Assembly (NCBI GenBank): GCA_019321725.1
Contig: JAGSPU010000374.1
Coordinates: 1 to 64,000 of the forward strand
Length of the DNA: 64,000 nucleotides
Direction of reading: 5' to 3'
From: Paulownia fortunei
Lineage: Eukaryota; Streptophyta; Magnoliopsida; Lamiales; Paulowniaceae
Part shown: piece after piece, positions 13,124 to 26,800 of the stretch
How the letters are laid out: the number at the start of each line of letters is the position of its first letter
Position numbering within the stretch: the first letter of the stretch is position 1
Notes under the pieces: model-generated
Seen by the model: only the letters and a program-made list of their open reading frames with translations
Database searches by the model: none
What the model was told of the DNA's origin: nothing
Made by a program: the position numbers and the translations under genes

Positions 13124-13243
13124 TGTGTTTTCTGTTATAAGATATGGAATATAGAAAACCCTAATTTTGGTAATAGAAAGTTATGTGTTTTCTGTTATAA
13201 GATATGGAATATAGAAAACCCTAATTTTGGCAATAGAAAGTTT
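13124..13243 (+). repeat. 60-bp local tandem duplication inside m1
   Basis: The stretch 13,124-13,183 is repeated at 13,184-13,243 with very few differences (GGTAATAGAAAG versus GGCAATAGAAAG, and the last bases). Both begin TGTGTTTTCTGTTATAAG and carry GATATGGAATATAG. The containing unit is 663 bp instead of about 602 bp, which the duplication accounts for. Confidence 0.9.
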
Positions 13244-15575
13244 CAGCATAAAAACAACATGCCATTCCCACACTTTCGCTACTCTCTCTCTTTGATTATG
13301 TATTTTATGATGTAAGATCAAAAAGTCCAAACTTTTGCTATTGAAAATTTCACAATACAAAAAAAGGCCACCCCCACCCCTTCGCTACCCTCTGTTGTAT
13401 TAAGTGTTCTATGATATACAATACTAAAAACCCTAATTTTTGCTAATAAAATTTTAAAAGTACAAATCCAAGGCTTCTACTATCATCTCATTAGTGTCGA
13501 ACATTTGTTCTGTGTTTAAGGATGTAAAATCTAGTAAACCCTAGTTTTTTTGCTAAAAATATTTTCACCCCACCAGCTCACTAATATTGATCTAGTATCT
13601 TGTACTTTATGATGCATAATCCAAAAAATCCTAGTTTGTACTCCGAAAGTTTTAACAAAAAAAACACGAGGCCTCCTGCGTCGCTCGCTACTCTCTATTG
13701 TTTTTATATTTTGAGACGCAAAATCTAAAAAACCCCAATTTCTGCAACTCAAATTTTCACCTCCAACCTCCCACTAACATCTCTCATGTGTTTTCTTTTA
13801 TAAGATATAGAATAAAGAAAACCCAAATTTTGGCAATAGAACGTTTCACCATAAAATCGCCATGCCATCCCTACCCTTTCGCTATTCTCTCTCTTAGATT
13901 ATGTATTTTATGATGTAAAAAATCGAAAAGTACTAACTTTTGCTACTGAAAATTTCACAATACAAAAATAGGCCACCCCCACCCCTTCGCTACTCTCTCT
14001 TGTATTAAGTGTTCTATGATATACAATATTAAAAATCCTAATTTTTGCAAATAAAATTTTAAAAGTACAAATCCATGGTTTCTACTGTCATCTCATTAGT
14101 GTCGATCATTTGTTCTGTATTGAAGGATATAAAATCTAATAAACCCGAGTTTTTGCTAAAAGTATTTTCACTCCACCAGCTCGCAAATATTCCTCTAGTG
14201 TTTTGTACATTTTGATGCATAATCCAAAAAACCCTAGTTTTTATTCTGAAAGTTTGAACACAAAAAACACCAGGCCACCCTCGTGCCTCGCTACCCACTG
14301 TTGTTTCTATATTTTCAGATCAAAATCTAAAAAATCCCAATTTCTATAATTCAAATTTTGACCTCCACCCTCCCACTAACATCTCTGATGTGTTTTCTTT
14401 TATAAGATATAGAATAAAGAAAACCCAAATTTTGGCAATAGAATGTTTCACCCTAAAATTGCCATGCCGTCCCCACCCTTTCGCTACTCTCTCTCTTACA
14501 TTATGTATTTTATGATGTAAAATCGAAAAGCCCTAACTTTTCCTATTGAAAGTTTCACAATACAAAAATAGTCACCCCCACCCCTTCGCTACTCTCTCTT
14601 GTATTAAGTGTTCTATGATATACAACACTAAAAATACTAATTTTTGCTAATAAAATTTTAATAGTACAAATCCAAGGCTTCCGCTATCATCTCATTAGTG
14701 TCGAACATTTGTTCTGTGTTTAAGGATATAAAATCTAATAAACCCTAGTTTTTGCTAAAAGTCTTTTCACTCCGCCAGCTCGCAAATATTCCTCTAGTGT
14801 TTTGTACATTATGATGCATAATCCAAAAAACTCTAGTTTTTATTCTGAAAGTTTGAACACAAAAAACACTAGGCCACCCTCGTGCCTCGCTACTCTCTGT
14901 TGTTTCGGTATTTTCAGACGTCAAATCTAATAAATTCCAATTTTGCAACTCAAATTTTCTCCTATACCTTCCCACTGACATATCTGATGCGTTTTCTTTT
15001 ATAAGATATAGAGTACAGAAAATCCAAAATTTGGCAATAAAACGTTTCACCATAAAATCGCCATGCATACCCACCCTTTCGCCACTCTCTCTCTTATATT
15101 ATGTACTTTGTGATGTAAAATTAAAAAGTCCTAACTTTTGCAACTGAAAATTTCACAATACAAAAATAGGCCACCCCCACCCCTTCGCTACTCTCTCTTG
15201 TATTAAGTGTTCTACGATATACAATCCTAAAAATCCTAATTTTTGCTAATAAAATTTTAATAGTACAGATCCTAGACTACTACTACCCGCTCGTTAGTGT
15301 CAGACATTTGTTCTGTGTTTAAGGATGTAAAATCTAATAAACCCTAGTTTTTGCTAAAAATATTTTCACCCACCAGCTCACTAATATTCCTCTAGTATTT
15401 TGTATTTTATGATGCATAATCCAAAAAACCCTAGTTTTTACTCGTAAAGTTTTAACAAAAAAAACACCAGGCCACCCTCGTGTCTTGCTACTCTCTGCTG
15501 TTTCTGTATTTTCAGACGCAAAATCTGAAAAACCCCAATTTCTACAACTCAAATTTTCAACTCCACCCTTCCACT

Positions 15576-18500
15576 AACATCTGTGATGTGTTTTCTAATA
15601 GAAGATATAGAATATACACAAAACCCTAATTATGGCAATAGAATGTTTCCCCATAAAATCGCCACACTCTCCCCTCCTTTCGCTACTATCTCTCTTAGAT
15701 TATGTATTTTATGATGTAAAATCAAAAAGTTCTAACTCTTGCTACTGAAAATTTCACAATACAAAAATAGCCCACCCCTTCGCTACTCTCTCTTGTTTTA
15801 AGTGGTCTATGATATACAATATTAAAAATCCTAATTTTCGCTAATAAAATTTTAATAGTACCAATCCAAGGTTTCCACTATCATCTCATTAGTGTCAAAC
15901 ATTTGTTTTGTGTTTAAGGATGTAAAATCTAATAAACCTTAGTTTTTGCTAAAAGTATTTTCACCCCACCAGATCGCAAATATTCCTCTACTGTTTTGTA
16001 CTTTATGATGCATAATCTAAAAAAGCCTAGTTTTTACTCTGAAAGTTTTAACAAAAAAAAGACGAGGCCTCCCGCGTCGCTCACTACTCTCTGTTGTTTC
16101 TATATTTTCAGACGCAAAATCTAAAAAACCCTAATTTCTGCAACTCAAATTTTCACCTCCACCCTCCACTAACATCTCTCATGTGTTTTCTTTTATAAGA
16201 TATAGAATAAAGAAAACCCAAATTTTGGCAATAGAACATTTCCCTATAAAATTGCCATGCGATCCACACCCTTTCGCTACACTCTCTCTTTGATTATGTT
16301 TTTTTTGATATAAAATCAAAAAGTCCTAACTTTTCCTACTGAAAATTTCATAGTACAAAAATTGGCCACCCCCTCCCTTTTGCTACTGTCTCTTCAATTA
16401 AGTGTTCTATGTTATACAACCCTAAAAACTCTAATTTTTGCTTATAAAATTTCAATAGTACCAATCCAAGGTTTCCACTATCATCTCATTAGTGTCAAAC
16501 ATTTGTTTTGTGTTTAAGGATGTAAAATCTAATAAACCTTAGTTTTTTGCTAAAAGTATTTTCACCCCACCAGATCGCAAATATTCCTCTAGTGTTTTGT
16601 ACATTATGATGCATAATCCAAAAAACCCTAGTTCTTATTCTGAAAGTTTGAACACAAAAAGCACCAGGCCACCCTCATACCCCGCTACCCTCTGTTGTTT
16701 CTGTATTTTCAAATCAAAATCTAAAAAATCCTAATTTCTACAACTTAAATTTTCACCTCCACCCTCCCACTAACATCTCTAATGTGTTTTCTTTTATAAC
16801 ATATAGAATAAAGAAAACCCAAATTTTGGCAATAGAACGTTTCACCATAAAATCGCCATGCCGTCCCCACCCTTTCGCTACTCTTTCTCTTAGATTATGT
16901 ATTTTATGATGTAAAATCAAAAAGTCCTAACTTTTGCCACTGAAAATTACACAATACAAAAATAAGCCACCCCCACCCCTTCGCTACTCTCTCTTGTATT
17001 AAGTGTTCTATGATATAAAATACTAAAAATCCTAATTTTTGCTAATAAAATTTTAATAGTACAAATTCAAGGTTTCTACTGTCATCTCATTATTGTCGAA
17101 CATCTGTTCTGTATTGAAGGATATAAAATCTAATAAACCTTAGTTTTTGCTAAAAGTATTTTCACTCCACCAGATCGCAAATATGCCTTTAGTGTTTTGT
17201 ACATTATGATGCATAATCCAAAAAACCCTAGTTTTTATTCCGCAAGTTTTAACACAAAAAACACCAGGCCACACTCGTGCCTCGCTACTCTCTGTTGTTT
17301 CTGCATTTTCAGACGCAAAATCTAAAAAATCCCAATTTCTGCAACTCAAATTTACACCTCCACCATCGCACTAACATCTCTCATGTGTTTTCTTTATAAG
17401 ATATAGAATAAAGAAAACCCAAATTTTGGCAATAGAACGTTTCACCATAAAATCGCCATGCCATCCCCACCCTTTCGCTAGTCTCTCTCTTAGATTATGT
17501 ATTTTATGATGTAAAATCAAAAAGTCCAAACTTTTGCTACTGAAAATTTCACAATACTAAAATAGGCCACCCCCACCCCTTCGCTACTCTCTTTTGTATT
17601 AAGTGTTCTATGATATACAATACTAAAAATCCTAATTTTTGCTAATAAAATTTTAGTAGTACAAATCCAAGGTTCTACTATTATCTCATTAGTATCGAAC
17701 ATTTATTCTGTGTTTAAGGATGTAAAATCTAATAAACCCTAGTTTTTGCTAAAAATATTTTCACCCCACCAGCTTGCTAATATTCCTCTAGTATATTGTA
17801 CTTTATGATGCATAATCCAAAAAATCCTAGTTTTTGCTCATAAAGTTTTAACAAAAAAAACACCAGGCCACCCTCGTGTCTCGCTACTCTCTGCTATTTC
17901 TGTATTTTCAGACGCAAAATCTAAAAAACCCCAATTTCTGCAACTCAAATTTTCAACTCCACCCTTCCACTAACATCTGTGATGTCTTTTCTATTAGAAC
18001 ATATAGAATACACAAAACCCTAATTATGGCAATAGAACACTTCCCATAAAATCGCCACACTCTCCCCTCCCTTTCGCTACTCTCTCTCTCTTAGATTATG
18101 TATTTTATGATGTAAAATCAAAAAGTCCTAAGTTTTGCTACTAAAAATTTCACAGTACAAAAAAAGGCCACCCCCACCCCTTCGCTACTCTCTCTTGTAT
18201 TAAGTGTTCTATGATATACAATCCCAAAAACCCTAATTTTTGCTAATAAAATTTCAATAGTACCAATCCAAGGTTTCCACTATCATCTCATTAGTGTCAA
18301 ACATTTGTTTTGTGTTTAAGGATGTAAAATCTAATAAACCTTAGTTTTTGCTAAAAGTATTTTCACCCCACCACATCGCAAATATTCCTCTAGTGTTTTG
18401 TACATTATGATGCATAATCCAAAAAACCCTAGTTCTTATTCTGAAAGTTTGAACACAAAAAGCACCAGGCCACCCTCATACCCCGCTACCCTCTGTTGTT

Positions 18501-20590
18501 TCTGTATTTTCAAATCAAAATCTAAAAAATCCTAATTTCTACAACTTAAATTTTCACCTCCACCCTCCCACTAACATCTCTGATGTGTTTTCTTTTATAA
18601 CATATAGAATAAAGAAAACCCAAATTTTGGCAATAGAACGTTTCACCATAAAATCGCCATGCCGTCCCCACCCTTTCGGTACTCTCTCTCTTAGATTTTG
18701 TATTTTATGATGTAAAATCAAAAAGTCCTAACTTTTGCTACTGAAAATTTCACAATACAAAAATAGGCCACCCCACCCCTTCGCTACTCTCTCTTGTATT
18801 AAGTGTTCTACGATATACAATACTAAAAATCCTAATTTTTGCTAATAAAATTTTAGTAGTACAAATCCAAGGCTTCCGCTATCATCTCATTAGTGTCGAA
18901 CATTTGTTCTGTGTTTAAGGATGTAAAATCTAATAAACTCTAGTTTTTGCTAAAAGTATTTTCTCTCCACCAGCTCGCAAATATTTGTCTAGTATTTTGT
19001 ACATTATGATACATAATCCAAAAAACCCTAGTTTTTATTCTGAAAGTTTGAACACAAAAAACACAAGGCCACCCTCGTGCCTCGCTACTCTCTGTTGTTT
19101 CGGTATTTTCAAACGTAAAATCTAAAAAATCCTAATTTCTGCAACTCAAATTTTCTCCTCTACCCTCCCACGGACATATCTGATGTGTTTTCTTTTATAA
19201 GGAATAGAATACAGAAAATCCAAATTTTGACAATAAAACTTTTCACCGTAAAATCGCCATGCATTCCCACCCTTTCGCCACTCTCTCTCTTAGATTATGT
19301 ACTTTGTGATGTAAAATTAAAAAGTCCTAACTTTTGCTACTGAAAATTTCACAATACAAAAATAGGCCACCCCTACCCCTTCGCTACTCTCTCTTGTATT
19401 AAGTGTTCTATGATATACAATCCTAAAAATCCTAATTTTTGCTAATAAAATTTTAATAGTGCAGATCCTAGACTAGGCCTAGTTTTTACTCTGAAAGTTT
19501 TAACAAAAAAAACACTAGGCCTCCCTCGACCCTCGCTACTCTCTGTTGTAACTATATTTTCAGACGCAAAATCTGAAAAACCCTAATTTCTGCAACTCAA
19601 ATTTTCACCTCCACCCTGCCATTAACTTCTCTGATGAGTTTTCTTTTATAGGATATAAAATAAAGAAAACCCAAATTTTGGCAGTAGAATGTTTCACCAT
19701 AAAATCGCCATGCCATCCCCACCTTTCACTAGTCTCTCTCTTCGATTATGTATTTTATGATGCAAAATCAAAAAGTCCTAACTTTTGCTACTGAAAATTT
19801 CACAATACAAAAGTAGGCCACCCCACCCCTTCGCTAGTCTCTCTTGTATTAAGTGTTGTATGATATACAATCCTAAAAATACTAACTTTTGCTAATAAAA
19901 TTTTAATAGTGCAAATCCAAGGCTACTACTGTCATCTCATTAGTGTCGAACATATGTTCTATGTTTGAGGATGTAAAATTTGATAAACCCCAGTTTTTTC
20001 TAAAAGTATTTTCACTCCACCAGCTCGCAAATATTCCCCTAGTATTTTGTATTATATGATGCATAATCAAAAAAATTCTAGTGTTTACTCCAAAAGTTTT
20101 AACAAAAAAAACAGCAGTCCACCCTCGTGCCTCGCTACTCTCTGTTGTTTCGGTATTTTCAGACGCAAAATCTAAATAACCCCAATTTCTGCAACTCAAA
20201 TTTTGACCTCCACCCTCCTACTAACATCTCTGATGTGTTTTCTTTTATAAGATATAGAATAAAGAAAACCCTAATTTTGGCAATAGAACGTTTCCCCATA
20301 AAATTGCCATGCCATCCACACCCTTTCGCTACACTCTCTCTTTGATTATGTATTTTTTGATATAAAATCAAAAAGTCCTAACTTTTCCTACTGAAAATTT
20401 CACAGTACAAAAATTGGCCACCCCCACCCCTTTGCTACTCTCTCTTCAATTAAGTGTTCTATGTTATACAATCCTAAAAACTCTAATTTTTGCTTATAAA
20501 ATTTCAATAGTACCAATCCAAGGTTTCCACTATCATCTCATTAGTGTCAAACATTTGTTTTGTGTTTAAGGATGTAAAATCTAATAAACC
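15576..20590 (+). repeat. Array region with dispersed 3-, 4- and 7-unit copies and one 149-bp deletion
   Basis: A rare m1 form with CACAAAACCCTAATTATGGC and GCCACACTCTCCCCTCC occurs at about 15,576 and 17,972, four units apart. A rare m6 form (CAAATCAAAATCTAAAAAAT, CAACTTAAATTTTCACC) precedes the anchors at 16,772 and 18,573, three units apart. A GACATATCTGATG anchor occurs at 14,977 and 19,173, seven units apart. The unit from 19,173 to 19,624 is only 451 bp because m3 is joined directly to m5 at about 19,475. Confidence 0.7.
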
Positions 20591-20822
20591 TTAGCTTTTG
20601 CTAAAAGTATTTTCACCCCACCAGATCGCAAATATTCCTCTAGTGTTTTGTACTTTATGATGCATAATCCAAAAAACCCTAGTTTTTACTCTGAAAGTTT
20701 TAACAAAAAAAACACGAGGCCTCCTGCATCGCTCGCTACTCTCTATTGTTTCTATATTTTCAGACACAAAATCTAAAAAACCCCAATTTCTGCAACTCAA
20801 ATTTTCACATCCACCTCCCACT

Positions 20823-23800
20823 AACATCACTCATGTGTTTTCTTTTATAAGATATAGAATAAAGAAAACCCAAATTTTGGCAATAGAACGTTTCACCATA
20901 AAATCGCCATGCCATCCCTTCCCTTTCGCTACTCTCTCTCTTAGATTATGTATTTTATGATGTACAATCAAAAAGTCCTAAGTTTTGCTACTGAAAATTT
21001 CACAATACAAAAATAGGCCACCCCCACCCCTTCGCTACACTATCTTGTATTAAGTGTTCCATCATGTACAAATCCAAGGCTTCTACTATCATCTCATTAG
21101 ATTTGAATATTTGTTCTGTGTTTAAGGATGTAAAATCTAATAAACCCTAATTTTTGCTAAAAATATTTTCATCCCACCAGCTCAGTAATATTCCTCTAGT
21201 GTTTTGTATTTTATGATGCATAATCCAAAGAACCCTAGTTTTTACTCTGAAAGTTTTAACAAAAAAAATACCAGGCCACCCTCGTGCCTCGTTACTCACT
21301 GTTGTTTTGGTATTTTCATACGTAAAATCTAAAAAATCCCAATTTCTGCAACTCAAATTTTCACCTCCACCTCCCACTAACATCACTCATGTGTTTTCTT
21401 TTATAAGATATAGAATAAAGAAAACCCAAATTTTGGCAATAGAACGTTTCACCATAAAATCGCCATGCCATCCCTTCCCTTTCGCTACTCTCTCTCTTAG
21501 ATTATGTATTTTATGATGTAAAATTAAAAAGTCCTAACTTTTGCTATTGAAAATTTCATAATACAAAAATAGGCCACCCCACCCCTTCGCTAGTCACTCT
21601 TGTATTAAGTGTTCCATGATATACAATACTAAAAATACTAATTTTTGCTAATAAAATTTTAATAGTACAAATCCAAGGTTTCTACGGTCATCTCATTAGT
21701 GTCGAACATTTGTTCTCTATTGAAGGATATAAAATCTAATAAACCCTAGTTTTTGCTAAATGTATTTTCACTCCATCAACTCGCAAATATTCCTCTAGTG
21801 TTTTCTACATTCTGATGCATAATCCAAAAAACCCTAGTTTTTATTACGAATGTTTTAACACAAAAAACACCAGGCCACCCTCATGCCTTGCTACTATCTG
21901 TTGTTTCTGTATTTTTAGACGCAAAATCTAAAAAACCTCAATTTCTGCAAGTCAAATTTTCATGTCCACCCTCGCACTAACATCTCTGATGTGTTTTCTA
22001 TTATAAGATATAGAATATAGAAAACCCTAATATTGGCAATAGAAAGTTTCACCATAAAACGTCATTCCATCCCCACTCTTTCGCTACTCTCTCCTTAGAT
22101 TATGTATTTTATGATGTAAAATCTAAAAGTTCTAACTTTTGCTACTGAAAATTTCACAGTACAAAAAAAGGCCACCCCAACCCCTTCGGTACTATCTCTT
22201 GTATTAAGTGTTCTGTGATACACAATACAAAAAACCCTAATTTTTGCTAATAAAATTTTAATAGTACAAATCCAAGGCTTCTACTATCATCTCATTAGTG
22301 TCGAACATTTGTTCTGTGTTTAAGGATGTAACATCTAATAAACCCTAGTTTTTACTAAAAGTATTTTCACCCCACCAGCTGACTAATATTCTTCTAGTGT
22401 TTTGTACTTTATGATGCATAACCCATAAGGCCCTAGTTTTTACTCTGAAAGTTTTAACAAAAAAAACACCAGGCCACCCTCGTGCCTCACTACTTTCTGT
22501 TGTTTCTATATTTTCAGACGCAAAATCTAAAAATCCCCAATTTCTACAACTTAAATTTTAACCTCCACCCTCCCACTAACATCTGTGATGTATTTTCTAT
22601 TGTAAGATATAGAATATAGAAAACCCTAATTTTAGCAATAAAACATTTCACCATAAAATCGCCATGCCATCCCCACCCTTTCGCTACTCTCTCTCTTAGA
22701 TTATGTATTCTATGATATAAAATAAAAAAGTCCTAACTTTTGCTACTGAAAATTTCACAATACAAAAAATGGCCACCCCCACCCTTCGCTACTCTCTCTT
22801 GTATTAAGTGTTCTATGATACACAATACTAAAAACCAAATTTTTGTTAATAAAATTTTAATAGTACAAATCCAAGGCTTCCACTATCATCTCATTAGTGT
22901 CGAACATTTGTTCTGTGTTTAAGGATGTAAAATCTAATAAACCCTAGTTTTTACTAAAAGTATTTTCACCCACCAGCTCAGTAATATTCCTCTAGTGTTT
23001 TGTATTTTATGATGCATAATCCAGAAAGCCCTAGTTTTTACTATGAAAGTTTTAACAAAAAAAACACCAGGCCACCCTCGTGCCTTGCTATTTTCTGTTG
23101 TTTCTGTATTTTCAGACGCAAAATCTAAAAAACCCAATTTCTGCAACTCAAATTTTCACCTCCACCCACCCACTAACATCTCAGATGTATTTTCTATTAT
23201 AAGATATAGAATATAGAAAACTCTAATTTTGGCAATAAAATATTTCACCATAAAATCGCCATGCCATCCCTTCCCTTTCGCTACTCTCTCTCTTAGATTA
23301 TGTATTTTAAGATGTAAAATCAAAAAGTCCTAACTTTTGCTACTGAAAATTTCAAATACAAAAATAGGCCACCCCCACCCCATCGCTACCCTCTCTTGTA
23401 TTAAGTGTTCAGTGATATACAATACTAAAAATCCTAATTTTTGCTAATAAAATTTTAATAGTACAAATCCAAGGTTTCTACTGTCATCTCATTAGTGTCG
23501 AACATTTGTTCTGTGTTTAAGGATGTGAAATCTAATAAACCCTAGTTTTTGCTAAAAATATTTTCATCCGACCAACTCACTAATATTCCTCTAGTGTTTT
23601 GTACTTTATGATGCATAATCCAAAAAACCCTAGTTCTTACTTTGAAAGTTTTAACAAAAAAAACACTAGGCCACCCTCGTGCCTCAGTACTCTCTATTGT
23701 TTCTCTATTTTCAGATGGAAAATCTAAAAAACCCCAATTTCTGCAACTCAAATTTTCACCTCCACCTCCCACTAACATCACTCATGTGTTTTCTTTTATA

Positions 23801-26800
23801 AGATATAGAATAAAGAAAACCCAAATTTTGGCAATAGAACGTTTTACCATAAAATTGCCATGCCATCCCTTCCCTTTCGCTACTCTCTCTCTTAGATTTT
23901 GTATTTTATGATGTACAATCAAAAAGTCCTAAGTTTTGCTAATGAAAATTTCACAATACAAAAATAGTCCACCCCACCCATTCGCTACACTATCTTGTAT
24001 TAAGTGTTCCATCATGTACAAATCCAAGGCTTCCACTATCATCTCATTAGTGTCGAACATTTGTTCTGTGTTTAAGGATGTAAAATCTAATAAACCCTAG
24101 TTTTTGCTAAAAATACTTTCATCCGACCAACTCACTAATATTCCTTTAGTGTTTTGTACTTTGTGATGCATAATCCAGAAGACCGTAGTTCTTACTCTGA
24201 AAATTTTAACAAAAAAAACACCAGGCCACCCTCGTGCCTTGCTACTCTATGTTGTTTCTTTATTTTCAGACACAAAATCTAAAAAACCCAATTTCTACAA
24301 ATCAAATTTTCACCTCCACCTCCCACTAACATCTCTGATGTGTTTTCTATTATAAAATATAGAATATAGAATACCCTAATTTGGGCAATAGAAAGTTTCA
24401 ACATAAAAAAACCATGCTATCCCCACCCTTTCGCTATTCTCTCTCTTAGATTATGTATTTTATGATGTAAAATCAAAAAATCCTAACTTTTGCTACTGAA
24501 AATTTCACAATACAAAAATAGGACACCCCCACCCTTCGCTACCTCTCTTGTATTGAGTGTTCCATGATATACAATACTAAAAATCCTAATTTTTGCTAAT
24601 AAAATTTTAATAGTACAAATCCAAGGTTTCCACTGTCATCTCATTAGTGTCGAACATTTGTTCTGTGTTTAAGGATGTAAAATCTAATAAACCCTAGTTT
24701 TGCTAAAAAAAATTCATCCGACCAACTCACTAATATTCCTCTAGTGTTTTGTACTTTATGATGCATAATTCGAAAAACCCTACTTCTTACTCTGAAAGTT
24801 TTAACAAAAAAAACACCAGGCCACCCTCATGCCTCGCTACTCTCTGTTGTTTCTCTATTTTCAGACACAAAATCTAAAAAACCCCAATTTCTACAACTCA
24901 AATTTTAACCTCCACCCTCCCACTAACATCTGTGATGTATTTTCTATTATAAGATATAGAATATAGAAAACCCTAATTTTGGCAATAAAATGTTTCACCA
25001 TAAAATCGCCATGCCATGCCCACCCTTTCGCTACTCTCTCTCTTAGATTATGTATTCTATGATATAAAATAAAAAGTCCTAACTTTTGCTACTGAAAATT
25101 TCACAATACAAAAAATGGCCACCCCCACCCCTTCGCTACTCTCTCTTGTATTAAGTGTTCTATGATACACAATACTAAAAACCAAATTTTTGTTAATAAA
25201 ATTTTAATAGTACAAATCCAAGGCTTCCACTATCATCTCATTAGTGTCGAACATTTGTTCTGTGTTTAAGGATGTAAAATCTAATAAACCCTAGTTTTTG
25301 CTAAAAATATTTTCATCCGACCAACTCACTAATATTCCTCTAGTGTTTTGTACTTTATGATGCATAATTCGAAAAACCCTACTTCTTACTCTGAAAGTTT
25401 TAACAAAAAAAAACACCAGGCCACTCTCGTGCCTCGCTACTCTCTGTTGTTTCTGTATTTTTACACGCAAAATCTAAAAACCCAATTTCTGCAACTCAAA
25501 TTTTCACCTCCACCCTCCCACTAATATCTCTGATGTATTTTCTATTATAAGATATAGAATATAGAAAACCATAATTTTGGCAATAAAACGTTTCACCATA
25601 AAATCGCCATGCCAGCCCCACCCTTTCGCTACTCTCTCTCTTAGATTATGTATTCTATGATATAAAATCAAAAAGTCCTAACTTTTGCTACTGAAAATTT
25701 CACAATACAAAAAATGGCCACCCCACCCCTTCGATGCTCTCTCTTGTATTAAGTGTTCTCTAATACACAATACAAAAAACCCTAATTTTTGCTAATAAAA
25801 TTTTCATAGTACAAATCCAAGAGTTCTACTGTCATCTCATTAGTGTCGAACATTTATTCTGTATTGAAGGATATAAAATCTAATAAACCCTTGTTTTTGC
25901 TAAAGTATTTTCACTCCACCAGCTCACAAATATTCCTCTATTGTTTTGTACTTTATGATGCATAATCCAAAAAACCCTAATTTTTATTCCGTAAGTTTTG
26001 ACACAAAAAACCAGGCCACCCTCGTGCCTTGCTACTATCTGTTGTTTCTGTATTTTCAGACACAAATATAAAAAATCCAATTTCTGCAACTCTAATTTTC
26101 ACCTCCACTCGCCCACTAACATCTCTGATGTGTTTTCTATTATAAGATATGAATGTAGAAAACCCTAACTTTGGTAATAGAAAGTTTCACCATAAAAACG
26201 CCATCCCATCCCCACCCTTTCGCTACTCTCTCTCTTAGATTATGTATTTTATGATGTAAAATCTAAAACTCCTAACTTTTGCTACTGAAAATTTCACAAT
26301 ACAAAAAAAGGCCACCCCTACCCCTTCGGTACTATCTCTTGTATTAAGTGTTCTGTGATACACAACACAAAAAACCTAATTTTTGCTAATAAAATTTTAA
26401 TAGTACAAATCCAAGGCTTCTACTATCATCTCATTAGTGTCGAACATTTGTTTTGCGTTTAAGGATGTAACATCTAATAAACTATAGTTTTTACTAAAAG
26501 TATTTTCACCCACCAGCTCACTAATATTCCTCTAGTGTTTTGTATTTATGATGCATAATCCAGAAAGCCCTACTTTTACTTTGAAAGTTTTAACAAAAAA
26601 AACACCAGGCCACCCTCGTGCCTCGCTATTTTCTGTTGTTTCTATATTTTCAGACGCAAAATCTAAAAAACCCAATTTCTGCAACTCAAATTTTCACCTC
26701 CACCCACCCACTAACATCTCAGATGTATTTTCTATTATAAGATATAGAATATAGAAAACCCTAATTTTGGCAATAAAACATTTCACCATAAAATCGCCAT

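Noticed and set aside
14745..15074. Longest ORF in the satellite (109 codons, minus strand)
   Set aside because: It is the usual repeat-derived frame lengthened by chance indels. Neighbouring units break it.
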